A DNA stretch of 26,965 nt, from the NCBI GenBank assembly GCA_017450425.1, contig JAFSUV010000069.1, positions 1 to 26,965 on the forward strand, given 5' to 3'. The translations under genes and the position numbers were made by a program. The notes under the pieces were generated by a model, which ran no database searches, was not told the DNA's origin, and worked only from the letters and a program-made list of their open reading frames with translations. Positions within the stretch are counted from its first letter, which is position 1. Each line of letters opens with the position of its first letter. Origin of the DNA: Kiritimatiellia bacterium. GTDB taxonomy: Bacteria > Verrucomicrobiota > Kiritimatiellia > RFP12 > UBA3636. Positions 6,437 through 13,350 of this stretch are shown in pieces.

Positions 6437-7129
6437 ATGGCCGAGATTCCCAAGATTGTCCTGCCGCATGGTGGCTACAAGAACCTCATCGTCTATCGCA
6501 AGAGCGATGTCGTCTATGAGGGGACTGTCGTGTTCTGCCGCCGGTTTCTTCCCGCCCATGGCGACCGCACGGTTGATCAGATGGTCCAGGCCGCGCGCTC
6601 GTGCAAGCAGAACATCGCGGAGGGCAGTTCGGCGTCAGGGGCGAGCAAGGAGACCGAGATCAAGCTCACCAACGTCGCGCGGGCGACGCTGGACGAGCTG
6701 ATGGAGGACTACCTCGACTACCTTAAGCGGAACGGACTCGCTGAATGGGAGGCCACCGACGAGCGTTCGCGCTATGCGCGCGCCTTCGCCAAAGGGCACA
6801 ACGACTGGAGCGGCTGGAAGGAGCTGTTCGAGACACGCCCTGCCGAGACTCTGGCCAATCTCATGCTGACGATATGCAACCAGACGAGTTACATGCTGGG
6901 GCGCATGATCGAGCGGCAGGAAGCGGACTTCAAGAAGTTCGGCGGCGTCCGCGAGCGCATGCACGCAGCCAGAACAGCCGCCAGGGCCGACGAATTCAAC
7001 AGAGGGCTTTACAGCCATCTTGCCGAGGCGAAGACGCCCGATGAATTGAACACCCGGGCCGAAAACCTGCGCCGCGAAATCAGCCGCATAGTCTGGGGCA
7101 TCGAGAGAAAGCGGGGTTGGCGGCAATGA
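6437..7129 (+). CDS. Four-helix-bundle protein (23S rRNA intervening-sequence/Avd-like family) with suffix domain
   Basis: The product is 230 residues. ATG 6437 is chosen because GGAGGTG at 6423-6429 sits seven bases upstream; the in-frame TTG at 6431 is too close. The middle (about residues 45-95) carries the family hallmark: the AARSCKQNIAEGSSASGASK helix pair, then ETEIKLTNVARATLDELMED. It resembles the four-helix-bundle proteins first found in 23S rRNA intervening sequences and the Avd accessory proteins of diversity-generating retroelements. The longer form with a helical C-terminal extension fits the four-helix-bundle suffix type. Such proteins are small and basic and are thought to bind nucleic acid. 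It is not a T3S component. It sits alone between two 9-bp repeat arrays inside the T3S operon, so it probably arrived with them. Binding to the repeats is a guess. Confidence 0.85.
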   Translation: MAEIPKIVLPHGGYKNLIVYRKSDVVYEGTVVFCRRFLPAHGDRTVDQMVQAARSCKQNIAEGSSASGASKETEIKLTNVARATLDELMEDYLDYLKRNGLAEWEATDERSRYARAFAKGHNDWSGWKELFETRPAETLANLMLTICNQTSYMLGRMIERQEADFKKFGGVRERMHAARTAARADEFNRGLYSHLAEAKTPDELNTRAENLRREISRIVWGIERKRGWRQ

Positions 7130-7461
7130 AGGGCGAAAAGAGAGCAGGCCTGGCAGGACGAGCGGGACCGGCAGGACCGGCAGGACTGGCAGGACCGGCA
7201 GGACTGGCAGGACTAGCAGGACGAGCAGGACTAGCAGGACGAGCAGGACGAGCGGGCCTGGCAGGACTGGCAGGACCGGCAGGACGAGCAGGACGAGCGG
7301 GACCGGCAGGACCGGCAGGACTAGCAGGACCGGCAGGACTAGCAGGACGAGCGGGCCTGGCAGGACTAGCAGGACGAGCAGGACCAACAGGGCTGTCCTA
7401 CACGTCCTACGCGTCCTACACGTCCTGCATTGCCCCCCCTCAGGAGGCTGCCCATGGCTGA
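7126..7461 (+). CDS. Possible collagen-like Gly-X-Ala reading frame made of 9-bp repeats (doubtful)
   Basis: This frame starts at an ATG overlapping the stop of the four-helix-bundle gene (ATGA). It would give a 111-residue product of about 30 G-L/R/P-A triplets with a short Tyr/Ser/Thr tail. It ends inside the sctU start region (7454). Collagen-like triplets are a trivial result of this repeat unit and its period, and all six frames are long here. I see no independent sign of selection for protein, such as variation confined to third codon positions. It is listed because translational coupling makes expression possible, but I favour a non-coding repeat array. Confidence 0.2.
   Translation: MKGEKRAGLAGRAGPAGPAGLAGPAGLAGLAGRAGLAGRAGRAGLAGLAGPAGRAGRAGPAGPAGLAGPAGLAGRAGLAGLAGRAGPTGLSYTSYASYTSCIAPPQEAAHG
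7145..7430. repeat. 9-bp repeat array 2: 28 purine-rich units followed by 4 inverted units
   Basis: Twenty-eight consecutive 9-bp units at 7145-7396 follow CRGGMCNNG (CAGGACGAG, CAGGACTGG, CAGGACCGG, CAGGACTAG, CGGGCCTGG). Four inverted units (GTCCTACAC-like) follow at 7395-7430. Longer blocks recur: the order GACGAG-GGACCGG-GGACCGG appears at 7154 and 7289, and GACGAG-GGCCTGG at 7244 and 7343, which points to segmental duplication within the array. The unit length is a multiple of three. The frame that overlaps the end of the four-helix-bundle gene (ATG 7126 to a stop at 7461) stays open and would encode Gly-X-Ala triplets. Confidence 0.95.
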
Positions 7462-8545
7462 GTCTTCCGGCGAAAAGACCGAGATGCCGACCCCGAAGAA
7501 GCTGCGCGACGCGCGGCAGAAGGGGCAGGTGTGCACCAGCAAGGACATAGTCTCGACAGCAATCCTGATCGTCCTCTTCGCGCTTCTTGGCTGGATGGGC
7601 GTCGCGCTTGTCGATGACGGGGCCATGCTCCTCGACTACATCGGGGACAGGATGCGCGGCGATCCGTTCGACGCGACGCGTCCCGCCGCCGGCCTGACCG
7701 TCATGATCGTCTGCAAGTACTCGTTCATTTTCGTGCTGATTGCCGCCGTCATCGGGATCGCCGCCAATGTGGCGCAGATCGGGTTCCTCTTCACTTTCGA
7801 TCCGATCATCCCGAAGCTGGAGAAGCTCAATCCGGTGGAGGGTGCGAAAAAGATATTTTGCATGAAGAACCTCTTCGAGTTCTTCAAAAACGTCGTCAAG
7901 GTTTCGTTCCTCGGCTATCTAATCTACAAAATCATCTGGGCGAGCGTGCCGGAACTTCTCACGATGTGCTACGGCACGATCGACGACGTGTTCCCGAGTC
8001 TCAAGCTCATGCTGAAACGACTGGCGGTTTACACCGCCTTCGGCTACATCGTCATCGCCATCGTCGATCGCCTCTTCCAGGGGCGGAACTTCACCAAGCA
8101 GATGATGATGACGAAGGACGAGGTGAAGCGCGAATACAAGGAGATGGAAGGTTCGGGCGAGGTCAAACAGGCACAGCGCCAGTTCCGCGACGAAATCCTC
8201 AACGGCCCGGATCCGGCGAAGGCGGCGAAAAAGGCCAGCGTGGTCGTGACGAATCCGACGCGCCTTGCGGTCGGCATCCGCTACGACGCGGAGGAGGCGC
8301 CGCTGCCGCGCATTTGCGCCATGGGCGCGGGCAAGGTCGCCAAAATCATCCGCGAGACCGCGCTCGCCGAAGGCATCCCCGTCATGGAAGACCGCCCGCT
8401 CGCCCGCGCCCTCTACGCCAACGGGCGGCTCGAAGACTTCGTGCCGGAAGATTTTCTCGAACCCGTTTCCGAAGTTTTGAAATGGGCCAAGCGGCTCGAA
8501 GACGCCAGAAGGGAAGAGGAGGAACTCGACAATGTGCAGCTGTAG
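7454..8545 (+). CDS. sctU: Type III secretion export apparatus switch protein SctU (FlhB family)
   Basis: The product is 363 residues. ATG 7454 is set by AGGAGG at 7442-7447, six bases upstream. The N-terminus (MAESSGEKTEMPTPKKLRDA) is typical of the family, followed by four membrane segments (about residues 30-215) and a cytoplasmic domain. The autocleavage motif is N267-P268-T269-R270; most SctU/FlhB proteins have NPTH. Asn and Pro, which drive the intein-like cleavage, are kept. The C-terminal domain continues with LAVGIRYDAEEAPLPRICAM and MEDRPLARALY, as expected. SctU normally follows sctT directly. Here about 1.45 kb of cassette separates them, and the ribosome-binding site lies right after the last repeat. 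Confidence 0.97.
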   Translation: MAESSGEKTEMPTPKKLRDARQKGQVCTSKDIVSTAILIVLFALLGWMGVALVDDGAMLLDYIGDRMRGDPFDATRPAAGLTVMIVCKYSFIFVLIAAVIGIAANVAQIGFLFTFDPIIPKLEKLNPVEGAKKIFCMKNLFEFFKNVVKVSFLGYLIYKIIWASVPELLTMCYGTIDDVFPSLKLMLKRLAVYTAFGYIVIAIVDRLFQGRNFTKQMMMTKDEVKREYKEMEGSGEVKQAQRQFRDEILNGPDPAKAAKKASVVVTNPTRLAVGIRYDAEEAPLPRICAMGAGKVAKIIRETALAEGIPVMEDRPLARALYANGRLEDFVPEDFLEPVSEVLKWAKRLEDARREEEELDNVQL

Positions 8546-8584
8546 TCGCAAACGCCGAAACGCAGCGGCAAAAGGGAATCGAAA
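8546..8584 (+). repeat. Short intergenic repeat remnant between sctU and the sigma-factor gene
   Basis: AACGCCGAAACGCAGCGGCA at 8551-8570, followed by AAAGGG, resembles the purine-rich ACGCAGAGG family inserted in sctQ. The GGGA at 8574-8577 also serves as a plausible ribosome-binding site seven bases before the next gene. Confidence 0.4.
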
Positions 8585-9097
8585 ATGACAGTGGAAGACC
8601 ATTACACGGCCATTGCGCCGAAACTCACGAACTGGCTCGTCGCCACCGGCTCTTCGTACGCCGAGGCCTGCGACTTCGTGCAGGAGGCGTTCGTCCGCAT
8701 CTGGAAGATGCGCGACGACTTGCGCGACAGCGATGCCGCCGTGCGCGGGCTGGCCTACACCATCGCGCGCAACCTGCGCAAAAATTCCTGGCGGGACAAC
8801 AGCCGGTTCGTCCCGGTTGACGAACTTCCGGAATCCGCCGTCACGGTCGAAGCGCCGGAAACCCTTCCATCCGAGGAAGCGGAAGAGAGCGCCCGGCTGC
8901 GGGGCATCCTCGCAAACGCCTTTGCGAAACTACCGCCCGCGCTGCGCGAAGCGTACACCCTCTTCCAGATCGGCGAGCGTTCGATTCGCGAAATCGCGGC
9001 CGAAACCGGGGTGAGCGAAAACCTCGTGAAGGTCCGCATTTTCCGCGCCAAGGAGAAATTGCGCGCGATCCTGACGGACATGGGCGTAACCTTCTGA
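8585..9097 (+). CDS. ECF-type sigma-70 family RNA polymerase sigma factor
   Basis: The product is 170 residues, the size of a minimal ECF sigma factor. Region 2 covers about residues 8-75, with the core-binding stretch YAEACDFVQEAFVRIWKM and AYTIARNLRKNSWRDNSR. Region 4 covers about residues 105-165, with a helix-turn-helix read as ERSIREIAAETGVSENLVKV then RIFRAKEKLR. It lies 39 bases after sctU and 33 bases before a small gene on the same strand, so it is probably co-transcribed with the T3S operon. I see no anti-sigma factor beside it. Control of T3S genes is a reasonable inference from position but is not shown by the sequence. Confidence 0.93.
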   Translation: MTVEDHYTAIAPKLTNWLVATGSSYAEACDFVQEAFVRIWKMRDDLRDSDAAVRGLAYTIARNLRKNSWRDNSRFVPVDELPESAVTVEAPETLPSEEAEESARLRGILANAFAKLPPALREAYTLFQIGERSIREIAAETGVSENLVKVRIFRAKEKLRAILTDMGVTF

Positions 9098-9130
9098 CTC
9101 ATTGCGTGTAAACCTGACGGAGATCAAACC

Positions 9131-9418
9131 ATGGAAATCAACTTCAATGCAAACGCCGGCGCACGCTTCGGAGGCGGGATTGAAACGGCGGAAGCCGCAG
9201 CGGGCGCGAAACCCGGCCCTTCGACCGCGGCGCATCCGGCCGGCGGCATGTCCAACGTGACCATTACGCACGGCATCGCTTCGCCGGAAGACGTCGCAGC
9301 GGCGGAAATCCCCGAGGCGGAATTTTCGCGGACTGACGCGCTTGGCAAACTCGTCGGTTCCGCCTTCGCGCTTCCGCCGCCGCCAATGCCCGCGTTCGAC
9401 GCCGCCGGCGCTTCCTGA
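9131..9418 (+). CDS. Small Ala/Gly/Pro-rich protein of unknown function at the end of the T3S operon
   Basis: The product is 95 residues. GGAG at 9119-9122 is eight bases before ATG 9131, a good initiation site. The composition is rich in Ala, Gly and Pro with no clear hydrophobic or coiled-coil segment. The C-terminal part reads SRTDALGKLVGSAFALPPPP, a short possibly amphipathic helix followed by a proline run. I do not recognise the family. It lies 33 bases after the sigma-factor gene and just before a terminator, making it the last gene of the operon. Its small size, disorder-prone composition and location would fit a secreted T3S substrate or an inner-rod-like subunit, but nothing in the sequence proves this. 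Confidence 0.65.
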   Translation: MEINFNANAGARFGGGIETAEAAAGAKPGPSTAAHPAGGMSNVTITHGIASPEDVAAAEIPEAEFSRTDALGKLVGSAFALPPPPMPAFDAAGAS

Positions 9419-9464
9419 ACGCGCCCTTCCGGCGCCCGCCGCCTCCTTTTGCCGGCGGAAAACG

Positions 9465-9508
9465 AAAAAAAACGACACCGCCTTCGAGGGCGGTGTCGTT
9501 TTGGTTTT
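9465..9508. terminator. Bidirectional intrinsic terminator between the T3S operon and pal
   Basis: AACGACACCGCC at 9471-9482 pairs perfectly with GGCGGTGTCGTT at 9489-9500 around a six-base loop (TTCGAG). A run of A on the left (9465-9472) and T-rich sequence on the right make it usable from both sides. It lies between convergent genes. Confidence 0.92.
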
Positions 9509-9525
9509 CCAAAGACCGTGACGCG

Positions 9526-10068
9526 CTACTCGCCCTTGTAGAAGGCGAACTCGGCGCGGCGGTTCTGCGACCACGCGCTTTCGTCGCTGCCGAACACCGC
9601 AGGGCGCTCCTCGCCGTAGCTGACGGTCTGGATGCGCTGGCCGGAGACGCCTTCCGCCGCAAGCGCGTCGCGCACCGATCCCGCGCGGTATTCGCCAAGC
9701 GACATGTTGTACTCGTTGGTGCCGCGCTCGTCGCAGTTGCCCTCCACCACGAGCACCACGCCGGGATTGTCGCGCATGAAGTTTGCGACGACCGCGATCT
9801 TCGCGCGTTCGCCGGCCGGGATCGACGAGTCGTTGTAGGCGAAATACACGGGATACACGCCCGCGGGGGTGTCCACGCGCGGAAGATCCTGGAAGTTGCC
9901 GCCCGGAAGGGCGCTCGCGCCGATGGCGCCGTCGCCGTCGATCCATCCGCCGGCGCTCAAGTCGGAATCAAGGTCGCCTTCGCCACCGGCGGGCGGCTTG
10001 GTGCGGCAGCCGGCGGTCATGGCGACGGCAGCCGCGACGAGGAAAAAGGAAGCGTATTTGCTTTTCAT
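9526..10068 (-). CDS. pal: Peptidoglycan-associated lipoprotein Pal
   Basis: The product is 180 residues. It has a lipoprotein signal peptide with a lipobox ending AMTAGC (Cys about residue 21), a disordered linker, and an OmpA-type peptidoglycan-binding domain from about residue 70. Hallmarks are VYFAYNDSSIPAGE, VVEGNCDERGTNEYNMSLGE, RAGSVRDALAAEGV and the closing QNRRAEFAFYK. Pal anchors the outer membrane to peptidoglycan with TolB. It lies 63 bases downstream of tolB in the same direction. The leader just before the ATG is A-rich (ACAAAACCGAAA) with no Shine-Dalgarno motif. tolQ, tolR and tolA are not in the window. Confidence 0.95.
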   Translation of the reverse strand: MKSKYASFFLVAAAVAMTAGCRTKPPAGGEGDLDSDLSAGGWIDGDGAIGASALPGGNFQDLPRVDTPAGVYPVYFAYNDSSIPAGERAKIAVVANFMRDNPGVVLVVEGNCDERGTNEYNMSLGEYRAGSVRDALAAEGVSGQRIQTVSYGEERPAVFGSDESAWSQNRRAEFAFYKGE

Positions 10069-10131
10069 TTTCGGTTTTGTTTTTTTTGTGGGGTTGTTTT
10101 TTTCTCGTGAAATGGCCGTTCGGCCGCCAGG

Positions 10132-11391
10132 CTACGGCCTGAGATTGTCCGACCAGCTGGGCAGATACCAGTCGCCGGAAAGATCGAAAAGTTTGCGCGG
10201 GGGATCGCCCTTGACGTCCAGCACCACGAGCGAGCGGCGGTGGCCCTGGGTGCGGGTGCACACGACATGCCGCCCGTCGGGCGCCCACGACGGATCTTCG
10301 TAATCCGCGCCGTCGCTTGGACTGATCTTGACCGGCGAAGCGGTCCTTGCGTCGCGGGACGGATCCGTCACGAACACTCCGTAGCGCCCGCCCGAGCGCC
10401 CGCAGAAGACAATGTCGCCCGTGACGCCCCATTCCGGCGCCACGTTTTCGCGGATCGACGACGAGTACACCAGCCGGCGCGGCGTCTTGGACGCGACGGA
10501 CATCGTGTAGATTCGCGGCAGTCCGCCAGCGTCGCTCACATAGACGATCGAGTGGCCGTCCGGCGACCACGAAGGGGACGATTCGCTCGCGTCGCGACTC
10601 GAAGTGAGGCGGTCGAGCAGCCGCCCCGACGCGCCATCGACCAGGTAGAGATCAACCTGCCCGGAGCGCGACAGCACCACCGCCACGCGCCCGTCGGCCG
10701 GCGAAGCTGTCGCACCGAGGTTCATCCCGGGATAGGCGCACAGTTTGCGCTGCTTGTTGCGCACAAGGTCGATGCGCCACACTGCGGGAAGGCCGGAAGC
10801 CCACGTCGTGTAGAGAAACGAGTGCGTGCGCGGCTCCCAGTTCGGCGACAGGCACAGGTGCCCGCCGTTCGTGATCTGGCGTACGCGGCGGCCGTCCGCA
10901 TCGCATTCGTAAATGTCGGTCGCAGCCCCCCGCTTGCCGACAAACACGATTTTCGAACTCGCCATCGAGCGCTCGCCCGTGACGCTCTGCACGATCGCGT
11001 CGGCGGCCTCGTGGGCTGCGTCGCGCACGGCATCGCCCGAAGAGGCGCGCGACCAGTCGCGCTGGCGCAGCCCTCCAGCCCAGAGAGTCCTCATGGAGGC
11101 GCTCGCGCCGCCGCCGAAACCGCCGGTCACGGTGCCGGAGAGCTGCACGGAGGCGTTTTCGGCATCGACCGGGATGAACCATCCGGAGAGGGCCAGGTCG
11201 TTGCGGAGCGTCGCCACGAAATCGCGGGCGCCGGGCGAATCGTCGGAGCGCAGACGCGAAAAGGACACGGTCTGCTTGTCGCCGGACGCCTTGCCGGTGA
11301 TGCGGATGTCGGCGGCGCGGGCGAAGCCCTGGAGCGCCAGAAGCGCACCCAGCGAAAGCAACGCGGCAAACTTGCGAATCGGAAAACCCAT
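10132..11391 (-). CDS. tolB: Tol-Pal system periplasmic beta-propeller protein TolB
   Basis: The product is 419 residues, the usual TolB length. A signal peptide (hydrophobic core LLSLGALLALQGFARA) leads to an N-terminal alpha/beta domain (about residues 28-140). A six-bladed propeller follows with the repeated pattern SPSWSPDGHSIVYVSD, APEWGVTGDIVFCG and DPSWAPDGRHVVCT. TolB acts in the periplasm between Pal and the inner-membrane Tol proteins. It starts 12 bases after the ilvB stop, so it is likely transcribed with ilvB. No strong ribosome-binding site precedes the ATG, and coupling with ilvB may help initiation. Confidence 0.93.
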   Translation of the reverse strand: MGFPIRKFAALLSLGALLALQGFARAADIRITGKASGDKQTVSFSRLRSDDSPGARDFVATLRNDLALSGWFIPVDAENASVQLSGTVTGGFGGGASASMRTLWAGGLRQRDWSRASSGDAVRDAAHEAADAIVQSVTGERSMASSKIVFVGKRGAATDIYECDADGRRVRQITNGGHLCLSPNWEPRTHSFLYTTWASGLPAVWRIDLVRNKQRKLCAYPGMNLGATASPADGRVAVVLSRSGQVDLYLVDGASGRLLDRLTSSRDASESSPSWSPDGHSIVYVSDAGGLPRIYTMSVASKTPRRLVYSSSIRENVAPEWGVTGDIVFCGRSGGRYGVFVTDPSRDARTASPVKISPSDGADYEDPSWAPDGRHVVCTRTQGHRRSLVVLDVKGDPPRKLFDLSGDWYLPSWSDNLRP

Positions 11392-11403
11392 GGCGGCGGA
11401 AGC

Positions 11404-13191
11404 CTACTTGAACTTGCGGATCAACTCCTTGAGCGTCTTGCCCGGCGGGATCATCGGCGTAATGTCCGCCTCCGGCTCGACGATGAACTCCAGCACCCAC
11501 GGCCTGGGGTCGGCAAACGCCTCGCGGAGCGCGCCTTCGACCGCTGCGGGATCGCTTACGCGGCGCGCCTTCGCGCCGTGCGCCTCCGCGAGTTTCACGA
11601 AGTCCGGCAGGTACTCCGGGAGCGCGGGGTCGCGCTCGATGCGCTCCTGCGGCATGCGCCCGGACTGCGACAGGTTCGTCATCGAGCGTACGCCGCGGTA
11701 CATCATGTCCTGCCACTGGCGCACGTTGCCGAGCCAGGTGTTGTTGAGGATCACCACCTTCACCGGCAACTTGTGCTCGACGGCCACGACCAGCTCCTGG
11801 GCGTTCATCTGCACCCCGCCGTCGCCCGTCACGCACACGACGAGGGCGTCCGGACGCCCGATCTGGGCGCCGATCGCCGCAGGGAGACCGAACCCCATCG
11901 TGCCGAGGCCGCCGGAAGAGAGGAAGTTGCGCGGCTTGTCGTGCGTGATGAACTGGCAGCTCCACATCTGGTTCTGCCCCACGTCGGTGGAGATCACCGC
12001 GTCCGGGCCGGCGATGGAATCGATGGCGGAAATCACGGCCTGGGGCATGATGACGCCTTCGTGCATCTGCTCGAACGAAAACGGATCTTCGCTCTTCCAC
12101 TTCATGCACCGGGAAATCCACGGTTCGTGCGATGCGGGGCGCACAAGCGGCAGCAGGGCCTCGAAGACGCTCTTCGCGTCGCCCACCACCGGCAGGTCGC
12201 ACCGCACGCTCTTGCCGATCGACGAGGGGTCGATGTCGATGTGCGCGATGCGGGCGTTTGGCGCGAATTCGCTCACCTTGCCCGTCACCCGGTCGTCGAA
12301 CCTGGAGCCGACGGAAATCAGCAGGTCGCAGGCGGCGAGCGCCTTGTTGGCCGCGATGAGGCCGTGCATGCCGACCATGCGCAGGGAGAGCGGATCGCTC
12401 TCCGGGAAGGCGCCGAGCCCCATGAGCGTGGTCGCCACCGGGATGGAGGCCTTGTGGGCGATGCCGGAAAGCGCCTCGACGGCGCCTGCCGAAATGACGC
12501 CGCCGCCGGCGTAGATGAGCGGCTGGGAGCTGGAGTTGACGAGCTGCGCGAGCCGCGAAAGCATCTTGGGATGGCCTTCCACCTGGGGCTTGTAGCCGAC
12601 GCGGTCGCACTCCTGAGGAAACGGCACCGCGGTTTTGGAAATCTGCACGTCCTTCGGCAGATCGACGAGCACCGGACCCGGCTTGCCCGTGGTCGCGATG
12701 TGGAACGCCTCCACCATGATGCGCGGCAGGTCGTTCACGTCGCGCACGAAAAAGTTGTGCTTCGTTATCGGGCGCGTTATGCCGCACGTGTCCGCCTCCT
12801 GGAAGGCGTCGTTGCCGACGGCCTTCGTGGAAACCTGGCCCGTCACGGCGACCATCGGCACGCCGTCCATGTTGGCCGTGGCGAGACCCGTCACGATGTT
12901 CGTCGCGCCGGGGCCGCTCGTCACGATGCACACGCCGGGCCTGCCCGTGGCGCGGGCGTAGCCGTCCGCCATGTGCGAGCCGCCCTGCTCGTGGCGGGGG
13001 AGGATGAGGTGGAGCTTGTCGGATTTCGCCAGCTCGTCGAACACGTCGAGAATGGCTCCGCCGGGATACGCGAAAACCGTATCGACGCCAAGGCGCTCCA
13101 GCGCTTCGACGACAATCCTCGCGCCCGTCCGCTGGGGCGACTGCGCGGCGGCTTCCTGCCCGCCGACGATTTGATTCTGACCGGTGCTCAT
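11404..13191 (-). CDS. ilvB: Acetolactate synthase, large (catalytic) subunit
   Basis: The product is 595 residues, a TPP- and FAD-dependent enzyme for the first common step of valine/leucine and isoleucine synthesis. The N-terminal TPP pyrimidine domain has FAYPGGAILDVFDEL and the catalytic Glu (about E68) in RHEQGGSHMADGYARA. The C-terminal domain carries the TPP motif GDGGVQMNAQELVVA through to ILNN. ATG 13191 is preferred to an upstream TTG at 13215 because the predicted transcription start lies near 13218. No regulatory subunit gene (ilvN/ilvH) is adjacent; tolB and pal follow instead. That makes an unusual mix of amino-acid synthesis and envelope genes in one probable transcript. Confidence 0.96.
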   Translation of the reverse strand: MSTGQNQIVGGQEAAAQSPQRTGARIVVEALERLGVDTVFAYPGGAILDVFDELAKSDKLHLILPRHEQGGSHMADGYARATGRPGVCIVTSGPGATNIVTGLATANMDGVPMVAVTGQVSTKAVGNDAFQEADTCGITRPITKHNFFVRDVNDLPRIMVEAFHIATTGKPGPVLVDLPKDVQISKTAVPFPQECDRVGYKPQVEGHPKMLSRLAQLVNSSSQPLIYAGGGVISAGAVEALSGIAHKASIPVATTLMGLGAFPESDPLSLRMVGMHGLIAANKALAACDLLISVGSRFDDRVTGKVSEFAPNARIAHIDIDPSSIGKSVRCDLPVVGDAKSVFEALLPLVRPASHEPWISRCMKWKSEDPFSFEQMHEGVIMPQAVISAIDSIAGPDAVISTDVGQNQMWSCQFITHDKPRNFLSSGGLGTMGFGLPAAIGAQIGRPDALVVCVTGDGGVQMNAQELVVAVEHKLPVKVVILNNTWLGNVRQWQDMMYRGVRSMTNLSQSGRMPQERIERDPALPEYLPDFVKLAEAHGAKARRVSDPAAVEGALREAFADPRPWVLEFIVEPEADITPMIPPGKTLKELIRKFK

Positions 13192-13224
13192 CGGTGAAAA
13201 TTCCGTGCGTTGCAAAACGCGGTG

Positions 13225-13253
13225 ATTTTAGCGGTTTTTCCGCTTCCAGTCAA
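13225..13253 (-). promoter_or_regulatory. Sigma70-type promoter of ilvB-tolB-pal
   Basis: On the - strand, TTGACT (13253-13248) is followed after exactly 17 bases by TAAAAT (13230-13225). The expected start of transcription is near 13218, leaving a leader of about 27 bases before ATG 13191. Confidence 0.8.
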
Positions 13254-13332
13254 ACAACCGCGGCCGCAAGGGCGCGCGGATTTCAAATCTGCGCGGAATC
13301 GGCGGCGTTCCCCGATTTTTTCGCCCGAAACA

Positions 13333-13341
13333 TGGTACAAT
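13333..13341 (+). promoter_or_regulatory. Possible extended -10 promoter for the DUF1846 gene
   Basis: TGGTACAAT gives a TGn-extended -10 hexamer (TACAAT at 13336-13341). No good -35 hexamer is visible at 16-18 bases. Transcription would start only a few bases before ATG 13351, implying a nearly leaderless message or use of the in-frame ATG at 13384. Confidence 0.45.
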
Positions 13342-13350
13342 CGCCGTCCC

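Noticed and set aside
6155..7430. CRISPR array
   Set aside because: Units are only 9 bp and directly adjacent with no spacers of 30 or so bases, and no cas gene is present.
6155..7430. Diversity-generating retroelement
   Set aside because: The four-helix-bundle protein resembles Avd, but no reverse transcriptase, no template/variable repeat pair of about 100 bases and no adenine-specific differences are seen.
10113..10130. GGCC-GTTC-GGCC hairpin between tolB and pal as a terminator
   Set aside because: The stem is short and no T-run follows it in the direction of tolB-pal transcription.
10240..13197. Very long + strand open frame (985 codons) opposite ilvB and tolB
   Set aside because: ilvB and tolB on the other strand are unmistakable. 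High GC with strong codon bias leaves the antisense frame free of stops, and the translated sequence has no recognisable domain.
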